Program-made: the position numbers and the translations under genes
From: Aphelocoma coerulescens
Taxonomy: Eukaryota > Chordata > Aves > Passeriformes > Corvidae
DNA length: 64,000 nucleotides
Reading direction: 5' to 3'
Assembly (NCBI RefSeq): GCF_041296385.1
Contig: NW_027183506.1
Coordinates: 372,001-436,000 of the forward strand
The notes under the pieces: model-generated
Database searches by the model: none
Told to the model about the DNA's origin: nothing
What the model saw: the letters and a program-made list of their open reading frames with translations, nothing else
Part shown: positions 1 to 9,492 of the stretch, one piece after another
Layout of the letters: the number at the start of each line of letters is the position of its first letter
Position numbering within the stretch: the first letter of the stretch is position 1

Positions 1-270
1 GACCGTGCTGATGCTATGGAACCTGATGCAACCCTGCCTCCACTGTGACACCACAGAAGCTCAGGGAGCCCTGGAGACTGTGGTGATGCTATGGAACCTG
101 ATGCAACCCTGCCTCCACTGTGACACCACAGAACCTCTGGGAGCCCTGGAGACCGTGCTGATGCTATGGAACCTGATGCAACCCTGCCTCCACTGTGACA
201 CCACAGAAGCTCGGGGAGCTCTGCAGACCGTGGGGATGCTGGCGAAGCTGACGGAACCCTGGGCACCACA
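1..270 (+). repeat. Partial unit U0, right end only
   Basis: The window opens exactly on a 75-bp repeat boundary. Three copies are visible (1-75, 76-150, 151-225) with the usual last-three pattern: CTG start ending CTCAGG, GTG start ending CCTCTGGG, CTG start ending CTCGGGG. They are followed by the decayed half-copy at 226-270. Its unit type cannot be assigned because the markers lie further left. Confidence 0.95.
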
Positions 271-395
271 GTGACGCTATGGAACCTGGTGGAACCGAGG
301 GGCCACAGTGACACTGTGGGGCCTTTTGGAAGCAACAGGACCCTGGTGGGAAGCCACGGGATGATTAATCCTGCACGAACCTGCTCCAGGTGGGC
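271..395 (+). repeat. Decayed right flank of the 75-bp minisatellite (unit U1)
   Basis: After the last intact repeat, degraded copies continue: the half-copy at 226-270, then stretches built on CTATGGAACCTGGTGG and CCACAGTGACACTGTGGGG, and a final CCCTGGTGGGAAGCC. They keep the spacing of the core motifs but have lost most identity. The same flank follows the core array in every unit. Homogenised centre and decayed edges are typical of an old minisatellite kept uniform by recombination in its middle. Confidence 0.75.
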
Positions 396-580
396 TCCTC
401 TCTCCCGGCTTCCACAGGTGCTGCTAGGATCCCACTCCGGCACTGGCTTGGCACGGGCTCACGGCTTCCTTTGGCAATGGCTCTGCTCCAGGATGGCATG
501 CTGCAGAGAATGCAGGTAGATTTTGTGCTCACTCCTGGCATGCAGCTGGACAATAAAGCCTGATCCAGCCCCCCCTCAGC
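396..580 (+). other. Terminal-exon-like segment with poly(A) signal (unit U1)
   Basis: A pyrimidine-rich tract ends in CTTCCACAG (AG at 416-417), a good vertebrate 3' splice site. About 135 bases further is AATAAA at 552-557, followed by a C-rich stretch and a CA. Acceptor, short exon and AATAAA together resemble a last exon. An alternative reading of the same segment is an internal exon 418-515, because CAG/GTAGAT at 513-518 is a fair 5' splice site. The arrangement recurs in every unit. Transcription is not shown by sequence alone. Confidence 0.35.
552..557 (+). promoter_or_regulatory. Canonical AATAAA poly(A) signal, one per unit
   Basis: AATAAA lies 281 bases after each anchor: here, and for example at 2895, 5163, 7431, 9774, 12042, 14310, 16578, 18846, 21114, 23458, 25726 and onward to 62239. 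No copy is mutated in the units I checked. The downstream GU-rich element is weak (ATATGTCCGG about 30 bases later). A lone hexamer can occur by chance, so function is unproven. Confidence 0.4.
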
Positions 581-597
581 ATATGTCCGGCTCTGGC

Positions 598-610
598 ATT
601 GGGGCGGGGC
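598..610 (+). promoter_or_regulatory. Inverted CCAAT overlapping a GC box, one per unit
   Basis: ATTGG (598-602, CCAAT on the minus strand) runs directly into GGGGCGGGGC (601-610), an Sp1/KLF-type GC box. It is 41 bases after AATAAA and recurs at anchor +330, for example 2944. Inverted CCAAT plus GC box is common in TATA-less vertebrate promoters. No TATA box stands at the right distance; TTTATAT at 915-921 is too far to belong to it. It may start transcripts that run to the AATAAA of the next unit. This is inference. Confidence 0.35.
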
Positions 611-1900
611 AACTTTGGGAGCAGCCCCAGCCCTGCTCCTGCTCCCGGCTGGGCACCCAGCTGCTGGGACACAGGTGTGTCCTGATGCCACCGTCTACTC
701 CTTTGAGAAGGGGAGGACAGAGTGCATCAGGGAGTTTGGTGTGGCTTACATGCGGCAAGGAGAAGGTGCAGCCCCAAACTGGCTTTCACTTCTAGAACCT
801 TTTGCTATTGCGGGAGCAGCTGCTGGAGCTTTTCAACCGAGCTGCAAGAGTGAAAAGTGTGATGGCATGTCTATCTGAGAAGGAAGGTTCGGTGCCGCAG
901 CCTGTTGTGCACAATTTATATGCTGATAAGAGAAGGGGGTGCTTTTGCAACGTTTTCCTTCCTGACACTTCTGTCTCTGTGAGCTTTAGCTGCTTGGACT
1001 CAGGGATACCGAAGGTATGTGAAAGTGACTGGGATGCGAGAATCATGTTGCACAGGGAACAGGGAAGGTCAGCAAATGTTTCCTGTCCTGGCACATCTCT
1101 CAGTCTGAACTGCAGCTGCAGATGCTTCACTTCCGCCAAGGACTCTGCCACCTTGAGAGAAGGATGCGCTCTATGGAGTTGAGAAAGAAAGTGCGTCTCA
1201 CTAGCTTCTTTCCTCTACTTCATAGACAGCAAAGGGGCTATGAAAGGCAGCACTGGCTTTTTGTTCTAGGACTTCTTCTTTACAAGCAGCTGCTGGATGT
1301 TTGGAAGGGGGTTTGGGATATGCAAAAATGAGAGGCTAAGATGGTAAGAGGGTAAGATGGAAGTCATCTGGCAAAAGCAGAGCTCACAAAAGGGCCAGCT
1401 GAGAAAGCTCTTGCTGCCTACAACTTCAACTGCACCCCTCAAAGCAGCAGCACACACGCTGCTCTCGGCACTTTCCTTCTCAGCTCTACGCACCATCCTA
1501 AGCCTTGCCTCTCCCACACTCAGGATCCAAAGACAACGGCACCAGGGACTGCTCACACACTAAAGGCACCAGGACAAAAGGCTCACCAGCTTGGCCTTTG
1601 CATTCCCGCTGACAGCTCCACAGCTTGAACCCAGAGAACTGCCTGCTGCCAACAGCCTTTCCAATCACTCTGAGCACCTCATGACAAGGAGTGTGGGGAA
1701 TGAATCTCCAGCAGCCTCCTGCCCCAGGCTGTCCCCCGGGAGCAGCCCTGCTCCAGGCCGTGACTGCCACCTGCACAGCCAAAGGACCCAGAGCCGGTGT
1801 TACACACCACGGCTGTGCCTGGCACAGAGACACCAGTGGCCACACAAGTGGCCATGGCACTGTCCACACACAGTCCCTGCTGCTGCTCCCCCAGCCGCTG
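611..1900 (+). other. Non-minisatellite segment with clustered splice-like sites (unit U1)
   Basis: This is the only part of the unit without internal repetition. Plus-strand 3' splice-like sites: AG at 794-795, 1120-1121, 1224-1225 (long pyrimidine tract, possible CTCAC branch site), 1268-1269 (TTTTTGTTCTAG), 1482-1483 and 1522-1523. Plus-strand 5' splice-like sites: GT at 1015-1016 (AAG/GTATGT) and 1344-1345 (ATG/GTAAGA). Exons 418-515, 796-1014, then 1122-1331 or 1270-1343 plus 1484-1628, can be joined in one open phase. The first two would give a leucine-rich, probably helical stretch (several LL pairs, residues REQLLELF visible). I do not recognise the protein. It could be a captured fragment of a host gene or chance. 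Confidence 0.3.
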
Positions 1901-1929
1901 GCACCAACTCCCAGCCACCCACTCCTAAA

Positions 1930-2118
1930 GCCACGGGGCCCACTGGGACACTGCGGGGGCTCGTGGAAGCCAGCGGCCATTGTGACACAGCGGGGCTGCA
2001 CAGAGCCCACGGTGCTTTGTGACCCGTGGCTCCCAGGAGAGCCTTTGTGATGCTGGGGAACTACAAGGAAGCCTGGCTCCTCTGTGACACCACCACAGAA
2101 GCTCAGGGGAGCCCTGGA
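1930..2118 (+). repeat. Decayed left flank of the 75-bp minisatellite (unit U1)
   Basis: From about 1930, motifs such as TGTGACACAGC, TTTGTGACCCGTGG and TGTGATGCTGGGGAACTAC reproduce the order of the core repeat in degraded form. The last degenerate copy (about 2042-2118) aligns with the core except for a three-base CCA insertion in its GTGACACCACCACAG. Markers m5 and m6 fall here. Confidence 0.7.
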
Positions 2119-2617
2119 GACCGTGCTGATGCTATTGAACCTGATGCAACCCTGCCTCCTCTGTGACACCACAGAAGCTCTTGGAGCCCTGGAGACCGTG
2201 CTGATGCTATGGAACCTGATGCAACCCTGCCTCCTCTGTGACACCACAGAACCTCTGGGAGCCCTGGAGACCGTGCTGATGCTATGGAACCTGATGCAAC
2301 CCTGCCTCCACTGTGACACCACAGAAGCTCAGGGAGCCCTGGAGACTGTGGTGATGCTATGGAACCTGATGCAACCCTGCCTCCACTGTGACACCACAGA
2401 ACCTCTGGGAGCCCTGGAGACTGTGCTGATGCTATGGAACCTGATGCAACCCTGCCTCCACTGTGACACCACAGAACCTCTGGGAGCCCTGGAGACCGTG
2501 CTGATGCTATGGAACCTGATGCAACCCTGCCTCCACTGTGACACCACAGAAGCTCGGGGAGCTCTGCAGACCGTGGGGATGCTGGCGAAGCTGACGGAAC
2601 CCTGGGCACCACAGTGA
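2084..2617 (+). other. Stop-free frame through the minisatellite, probably non-coding
   Basis: This frame is open for 177 codons (152 in five-copy units) and would encode tandem 25-residue repeats with a QPCLxCDTTE core. The open frame begins at GTG; the first ATG in frame is at 2129, inside r1. Two minus-strand frames are open over the same bases, so openness reflects the repeat and not selection. Only a spliced transcript or peptide evidence would change this view. Confidence 0.15.
2119..2568 (+). repeat. 75-bp minisatellite, 6 copies (unit U1)
   Basis: Repeat starts are 2119, 2194, 2269, 2344, 2419 and 2494. Each copy runs from GACCGTGCTGATGCTATGG through CCTGATGCAACCCTGCCTC and TGTGACACCACAGAA to GGGAGCCCTGGA. 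r1 has TATTGAAC instead of TATGGAAC in every unit; the first two copies have CTCCTCTG, the rest CTCCACTG. Because 75 is divisible by 3 and the motif lacks stops in several frames, it yields long open frames on both strands. In the plus frame it would encode a 25-residue repeat with a Cys-x-x-Cys and DTTE. Confidence 0.97.
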
Positions 2618-4881
2618 CGCTATGGAACCTGGTGGAACCGAGGGGCCACAGTGACACTGTGGGGCCTTTTGGAAGCAACAGGACCCTGGTGGGAAGCCAC
2701 GGGATGATTAATCCTGCACGAACCTGCTCCAGGTGGGCTCCTCTCTCCCGGCTTCCACAGGTGCTGCTAGGATCCCACTCCGGCACTGGCTTGGCACGGG
2801 CTCACGGCTTCCTTTGGCAATGGCTCTGCTCCAGGATGGCATGCTGCAGAGAATGCAGGTAGATTTTGTGCTCACTCCTGGCATGCAGCTGGACAATAAA
2901 GCCTGATCCAGCCCCCCCTCAGCATATGTCCGGCTCTGGCATTGGGGCGGGGCAACTTTGGGAGCAGCCCCAGCCCTGCTCCTGCTCCCGGCTGGGCACC
3001 CAGCTGCTGGGACACAGGTGTGTCCTGATGCCACCGTCTACTCCTTTGAGAAGGGGAGGACAGAGTGCATCAGGGAGTTTGGTGTGGCTTACATGCGGCA
3101 AGGAGAAGGTGCAGCCCCAAACTGGCTTTCACTTCTAGAACCTTTTGCTATTGCGGGAGCAGCTGCTGGAGCTTTTCAACCGAGCTGCAAGAGTGAAAAG
3201 TGTGATGGCATGTCTATCTGAGAAGGAAGGTTCGGTGCCGCAGCCTGTTGTGCACAATTTATATGCTGATAAGAGAAGGGGGTGCTTTTGGAACGTTTTC
3301 CTTCCTGACACTTCTGTCTCTGTGAGCTTTAGCTGCTTGGACTCAGGGATACCGAAGGTATGTGAAAGTGACTGGGATGCGAGAATCATGTTGCACAGGG
3401 AACAGGGAAGGTCAGCAAATGTTTCCTGTCCTGGCACATCTCTCAGTCTGAACTGCAGCTGCAGATGCTTCACTTCCGCCAAGGACTCTGCCACCTTGAG
3501 AGAAGGATGCGCTCTATGGAGTTGAGAAAGAAAGTGCGTCTCACTAGCTTCTTTCCTCTACTTCATAGACAGCAAAGGGGCTATGAAAGGCAGCACTGGC
3601 TTTTTGTTCTAGGACTTCTTCTTTACAAGCAGCTGCTGGATGTTTGGAAGGGGGTTTGGGATATGCAAAAATGAGAGGCTAAGATGGTAAGAGGGTAAGA
3701 TGGAAGTCATCTGGCAAAAGCAGAGCTCACAAAAGGGCCAGCTGAGAAAGCTCTTGCTGCCTACAACTTCAACTGCACCCCTCAAAGCAGCAGCACACAC
3801 GCTGCTCTCGGCACTTTCCTTCTCAGCTCTACGCACCATCCTAAGCCTTGCCTCTCCCACACTCAGGATCCAAAGACAACGGCACCAGGGACTGCTCACA
3901 CACTAAAGGCACCAGGACAAAAGGCTCACCAGCTTGGCCTTTGCATTCCCGCTGACAGCTCCACAGCTTGAACCCAGAGAACTGCCTGCTGCCAACAGCC
4001 TTTCCAATCACTCTGAGCACCTCATGACAAGGAGTGTGGGGAATGAATCTCCAGCAGCCTCCTGCCCCAGGCTGTCCCCCGGGAGCAGCCCTGCTCCAGG
4101 CCGTGACTGCCACCTGCACAGCCAAAGGACCCAGAGCCGGTGTTACACACCACGGCTGTGCCTGACACAGAGACACCAGTGGCCACACAAGTGGCCATGG
4201 CACTGTCCACACACAGTCCCTGCTGCTGCTCCCCCAGCCGCTGGCACCAACTCCCAGCCACCCACTCCTAAAGCCACGGGGCCCACTGGGACACTGCGGG
4301 GGCTCGTGGAAGCCAGCGGCCATTGTGACACAGCGGGGCTGCACAGAGCCCACGGTGCTTTGTGACCCGTGGCTCCCAGGAGAGCCTTTGTGATGCTGGG
4401 GAACTACAAGGAAGCCTGGCTCCTCTGTGACACCACCACAGAAGCTCAGGGGAGCCCTGGAGACCGTGCTGATGCTATTGAACCTGATGCAACCCTGCCT
4501 CCTCTGTGACACCACAGAAGCTCTTGGAGCCCTGGAGACCGTGGTGATGCTATGGAACCTGAGGCAACCCTGCCTCCTCTGTGACACCACAGAACCTCTG
4601 GGAGCCCTGGAGACCGTGCTGATGCTATGGAACCTGATGCAACCCTGCCTCCACTGTGACACCACAGAAGCTCAGGGAGCCCTGGAGACTGTGGTGATGC
4701 TATGGAACCTGATGCAACCCTGCCTGCACTGTGACACCACAGAACCTCTGGGAGCCCTGGAGACCGTGCTGATGCTATGGAACCTGATGCAACCCTGCCT
4801 CCACTGTGACACCACAGAAGCTCGGGGAGCTCTGCAGACCGTGGGGATGCTGGCGAAGCTGACGGAACCCTGGGCACCACA
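2614..4881 (+). repeat. Macrosatellite unit U2, type B, 2268 bp
   Basis: Type B markers: m4 A (4165), r2 with GTGGTG and GAGGCAACC (G at 4563 in place of T), and r4 with TGCCTGCACT (G at 4726). m2 is G. The array is 4462-4836, five copies. Confidence 0.95.
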
Positions 4882-7149
4882 GTGACGCTATGGAACCTGG
4901 TGGAACCGAGGGGCCACAGTGACACTGTGGGGCCTTTTGGAAGCAACAGGACCCTGGTGGGAAGCCACGGGATGATTAATCCTGCACGAACCTGCTCCAG
5001 GTGGGCTCCTCTCTCCCGGCTTCCACAGGTGCTGCTAGGATCCCACTCCGGCACTGGCTTGGCACGGGCTCACGGCTTCCTTTGGCAATGGCTCTGCTCC
5101 AGGATGGCATGCTGCAGAGAATGCAGGTAGATTTTGTGCTCACTCCTGGCATGCAGCTGGACAATAAAGCCTGATCCAGCCCCCCCTCAGCATATGTCCG
5201 GCTCTGGCATTGGGGCGGGGCAACTTTGGGAGCAGCCCCAGCCCTGCTCCTGCTCCCGGCTGGGCACCCAGCTGCTGGGACACAGGTGTGTCCTGATGCC
5301 ACCGTCTACTCCTTTGAGAAGGGGAGGACAGAGTGCATCAGGGAGTTTGGTGTGGCTTACATGCGGCAAGGAGAAGGTGCAGCCCCAAACTGGCTTTCAC
5401 TTCTAGAACCTTTTGCTATTGCGGGAGCAGCTGCTGGAGCTTTTCAACCGAGCTGCAAGAGTGAAAAGTGTGATGGCATGTCTATCTGAGAAGGAAGGTT
5501 CGGTGCCGCAGCCTGTTGTGCACAATTTATATGCTGATAAGAGAAGGGGGTGCTTTTGCAACGTTTTCCTTCCTGACACTTCTGTCTCTGTGAGCTTTAG
5601 CTGCTTGGACTCAGGGATACCGAAGGTATGTGAAAGTGACTGGGATGCGAGAATCATGTTGCACAGGGAACAGGGAAGGTCAGCAAATGTTTCCTGTCCT
5701 GGCACATCTCTCAGTCTGAACTGCAGCTGCAGATGCTTCACTTCCGCCAAGGACTCTGCCACCTTGAGAGAAGGATGCGCTCTATGGAGTTGAGAAAGAA
5801 AGTGCGTCTCACTAGCTTCTTTCCTCTACTTCATAGACAGCAAAGGGGCTATGAAAGGCAGCACTGGCTTTTTGTTCTAGGACTTCTTCTTTACAAGCAG
5901 CTGCTGGATGTTTGGAAGGGGGTTTGGGATATGCAAAAATGAGAGGCTAAGATGGTAAGAGGGTAAGATGGAAGTCATCTGGCAAAAGCAGAGCTCACAA
6001 AAGGGCCAGCTGAGAAAGCTCTTGCTGCCTACAACTTCAACTGCACCCCTCAAAGCAGCAGCACACACGCTGCTCTCGGCACTTTCCTTCTCAGCTCTAC
6101 GCACCATCCTAAGCCTTGCCTCTCCCACACTCAGGATCCAAAGACAACGGCACCAGGGACTGCTCACACACTAAAGGCACCAGGACAAAAGGCTCACCAG
6201 CTTGGCCTTTGCATTCCCGCTGACAGCTCCACAGCTTGAACCCAGAGAACTGCCTGCTGCCAACAGCCTTTCCAATCACTCTGAGCACCTCATGACAAGG
6301 AGTGTGGGGAATGAATCTCCAGCAGCCTCCTGCCCCAGGCTGTCCCCCGGGAGCAGCCCTGCTCCAGGCCGTGACTGCCACCTGCACAGCCAAAGGACCC
6401 AGAGCCGGTGTTACACACCACGGCTGTGCCTGGCACAGAGACACCAGTGGCCACACAAGTGGCCATGGCACTGTCCACACACAGTCCCTGCTGCTGCTCC
6501 CCCAGCCGCTGGCACCAACTCCCAGCCACCCACTCCTAAAGCCACGGGGCCCACTGGGACACTGCGGGGGCTCGTGGAAGCCAGCGGCCATTGTGACACA
6601 GCAATGCTGCACAGAGCCCACGGTGCTTTGTGACCCGTGGCTCCCAGGAGAGCCTTTGTGATCCTGGGGAACTACAAGGAAGCCTGGCTCCTCTGTGACA
6701 CCACCACAGAAGCTCAGGGGAGCCCTGGAGACCGTGCTGATGCTATTGAACCTGATGCAACCCTGCCTCCTCTGTGACACCACAGAAGCTCTTGGAGCCC
6801 TGGAGACCGTGGTGATGCTATGGAACCTGATGCAACCCTGCCTCCTCTGTGACACCACAGAACCTCTGGGAGCCCTGGAGACCGTGCTGATGCTATGGAA
6901 CCTGATGCAACCCTGCCTCCACTGTGACACCACAGAAGCTCAGGGAGCCCTGGAGACTGTGGTGATGCTATGGAACCTGATGCAACCCTGCCTCCACTGT
7001 GACACCACAGAACCTCTGGGAGCCCTGGAGACCGTGCTGATGCTATGGAACCTGATGCAACCCTGCCTCCACTGTGACACCACAGAAGCTCGGGGAGCTC
7101 TGCAGACCGTGGGGATGCTGGCGAAGCTGACGGAACCCTGGGCACCACA
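4882..7149 (+). repeat. Macrosatellite unit U3, type C, 2268 bp
   Basis: m2 C (5559), m5 AAT (6603-6605), m6 C (6663). Array 6730-7104, five copies, r2 with GTGGTG. It has the same marker haplotype as U15, two periods later. Confidence 0.95.
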
Positions 7150-9492
7150 GTGACGCTATGGAACCTGGTGGAACCGAGGGGCCACAGTGACACTGTGGGG
7201 CCTTTTGGAAGCAACAGGACCCTGGTGGGAAGCCACGGGATGATTAATCCTGCACGAACCTGCTCCAGGTGGGCTCCTCTCTCCCGGCTTCCACAGGTGC
7301 TGCTAGGATCCCACTCCGGCACTGGCTTGGCACGGGCTCACGGCTTCCTTTGGCAATGGCTCTGCTCCAGGATGGCATGCTGCAGAGAATGCAGGTAGAT
7401 TTTGTGCTCACTCCTGGCATGCAGCTGGACAATAAAGCCTGATCCAGCCCCCCTTCAGCATATGTCCGGCTCTGGCATTGGGGCGGGGCAACTTTGGGAG
7501 CAGCCCCAGCCCTGCTCCTGCTCCCGGCTGGGCACCCAGCTGCTGGGACACAGGTGTGTCCTGATGCCACCGTCTACTCCTTTGAGAAGGGGAGGACAGA
7601 GTGCATCAGGGAGTTTGGTGTGGCTTACATGCGGCAAGGAGAAGGTGCAGCCCCAAACTGGCTTTCACTTCTAGAACCTTTTGCTATTGCGGGAGCAGCT
7701 GCTGGAGCTTTTCAACCGAGCTGCAAGAGTGAAAAGTGTGATGGCATGTCTATCTGAGAAGGAAGGTTCGGTGCCGCAGCCTGTTGTGCACAATTTATAT
7801 GCTGATAAGAGAAGGGGGTGCTTTTGGAACGTTTTCCTTCCTGACACTTCTGTCTCTGTGAGCTTTAGCTGCTTGGACTCAGGGATACCGAAGGTATGTG
7901 AAAGTGACTGGGATGCGAGAATCATGTTGCACAGGGAACAGGGAAGGTCAGCAAATGTTTCCTGTCCTGGCACATCTCTCAGTCTGAACTGCAGCTGCAG
8001 ATGCTTCACTTCCGCCAAGGACTCTGCCACCTTGAGAGAAGGATGCGCTCTATGGAGTTGAGAAAGAAAGTGCGTCTCACTAGCTTCTTTCCTCTACTTC
8101 ATAGACAGCAAAGGGGCTATGAAAGGCAGCACTGGCTTTTTGTTCTAGGACTTCTTCTTTACAAGCAGCTGCTGGATGTTTGGAAGGGGGTTTGGGATAT
8201 GCAAAAATGAGAGGCTAAGATGGTAAGAGGGTAAGATGGAAGTCATCTGGCAAAAGCAGAGCTCACAAAAGGGCCAGCTGAGAAAGCTCTTGCTGCCTAC
8301 AACTTCAACTGCACCCCTCAAAGCAGCAGCACACACGCTGCTCTCGGCACTTTCCTTCTCAGCTCTACGCACCATCCTAAGCCTTGCCTCTCCCACACTC
8401 AGGATCCAAAGACAACGGCACCAGGGACTGCTCACACACTAAAGGCACCAGGACAAAAGGCTCACCAGCTTGGCCTTTGCATTCCCGCTGACAGCTCCAC
8501 AGCTTGAACCCAGAGAACTGCCTGCTGCCAACAGCCTTTCCAATCACTCTGAGCACCTCATGACAAGGAGTGTGGGGAATGAATCTCCAGCAGCCTCCTG
8601 CCCCAGGCTGTCCCCCGGGAGCAGCCCTGCTCCAGGCCGTGACTGCCACCTGCACAGCCAAAGGACCCAGAGCCGGTGTTACACACCACGGCTGTGCCTG
8701 GCACAGAGACACCAGTGGCCACACAAGTGGCCATGGCACTGTCCACACACAGTCCCTGCTGCTGCTCCCCCAGCCGCTGGCACCAACTCCCAGCCACCCA
8801 CTCCTAAAGCCACGGGGCCCACTGGGACACTGCGGGGGCTCGTGGAAGCCAGCGGCCATTGTGACACAGCGGGGCTGCACAGAGCCCACGGTGCTTTGTG
8901 ACCCGTGGCTCCCAGGAGAGCCTTTGTGATGCTGGGGAACTACAAGGAAGCCTGGCTCCTCTGTGACACCACCACAGAAGCTCAGGGGAGCCCTGGAGAC
9001 CGTGCTGATGCTATTGAACCTGATGCAACCCTGCCTCCTCTGTGACACCACAGAAGCTCTTGGAGCCCTGGAGACCGTGCTGATGCTATGGAACCTGATG
9101 CAACCCTGCCTCCTCTGTGACACCACAGAACCTCTGGGAGCTCTGCAGACCGTGCTGATGCTATGGAACCTGATGCAACCCTGCCTCCTCTGTGACACCA
9201 CAGAACCTCTGGGAGCCCTGGAGACCGTGCTGATGCTATGGAACCTGATGCAACCCTGCCTCCACTGTGACACCACAGAAGCTCAGGGAGCCCTGGAGAC
9301 TGTGGTGATGCTATGGAACCTGATGCAACCCTGCCTCCACTGTGACACCACAGAACCTGTGGGAGCCCTGGAGACCGTGCTGATGCTATGGAACCTGATG
9401 CAACCCTGCCTCCACTGTGACACCACAGAAGCTCGGGGAGCTCTGCAGACCGTGGGGATGCTGGCGAAGCTGACGGAACCCTGGGCACCACA
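7150..9492 (+). repeat. Macrosatellite unit U4, type D, 2343 bp
   Basis: m1 T (7454), which shortens the C run before TTCAGC. Array 8998-9447 has six copies; the extra rX follows r2, has the CTCTGCAG lead-in and keeps the CTCCTCTG form. r2 is GTGCTG, unlike other D units. A private G at 9359 changes CCTCTGGG to CCTGTGGG after r4. Confidence 0.95.
8998..9447 (+). repeat. 75-bp minisatellite, 6 copies (unit U4)
   Basis: Order: r1, r2, rX (CTCTGCAG lead-in, CTCCTCTG), r3, r4, r5. rX is the third copy, the position shared by all D units, so the extra copy is inherited and not a new slippage in each unit. Confidence 0.95.

Larger units (their letters stand above)
271..2613 (+). repeat. Macrosatellite unit U1, type A, 2343 bp (reference unit)
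   Basis: This is the reference for all offsets. It carries the rare m2 C (948); the other markers are default. The 75-bp array (2119-2568) has six copies, but unlike other six-copy units the extra copy sits before the last one and starts GACTGTGCTG, a mix of r4 and r5 features. It does not match type G (U7, U13), which would be its place if the six-unit pattern continued leftward, so the higher-order repeat begins at or near 2614. Confidence 0.95.

Noticed and set aside
1..225. CRISPR array (regular repeats with spacers)
   Set aside because: The 75-bp copies are directly adjacent with no unique spacers, the repeat is too long, and no cas-like genes are present.
293..310. CTCF site, as found in some macrosatellites (CCGAGGGGCCAC)
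   Set aside because: At least one key position of the core differs (C for G) and the rest of the motif is weak. A matrix scan would be needed.
552..610. Solo LTR of an endogenous retrovirus
   Set aside because: AATAAA and promoter-like boxes are present but in the wrong order for an LTR. No TG...CA ends, target-site duplication, primer-binding site or internal retroviral frame was seen.
886..904. CENP-B box (TTCGGTGCCGCAGCC)
   Set aside because: Only the TTCG half fits; the required A and CGGG positions do not.
802..1182. Plus-strand open frame of 126 codons as a stand-alone gene
   Set aside because: It begins at TTG after an in-frame TAG at 793-795, which is not a plausible eukaryotic start. 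It is kept only as part of a speculative exon chain.
1300..1320. G-quadruplex (GGAAGGGGGTTTGGG)
   Set aside because: There are not four runs of three or more G within a short span.
1498..2322. Minus-strand open frame of 274 codons (299 in six-copy units), the longest in the window
   Set aside because: It starts at GTG, has no ATG in its first 114 codons, and gets much of its length from the stop-free 75-bp repeat. No domain is recognisable.
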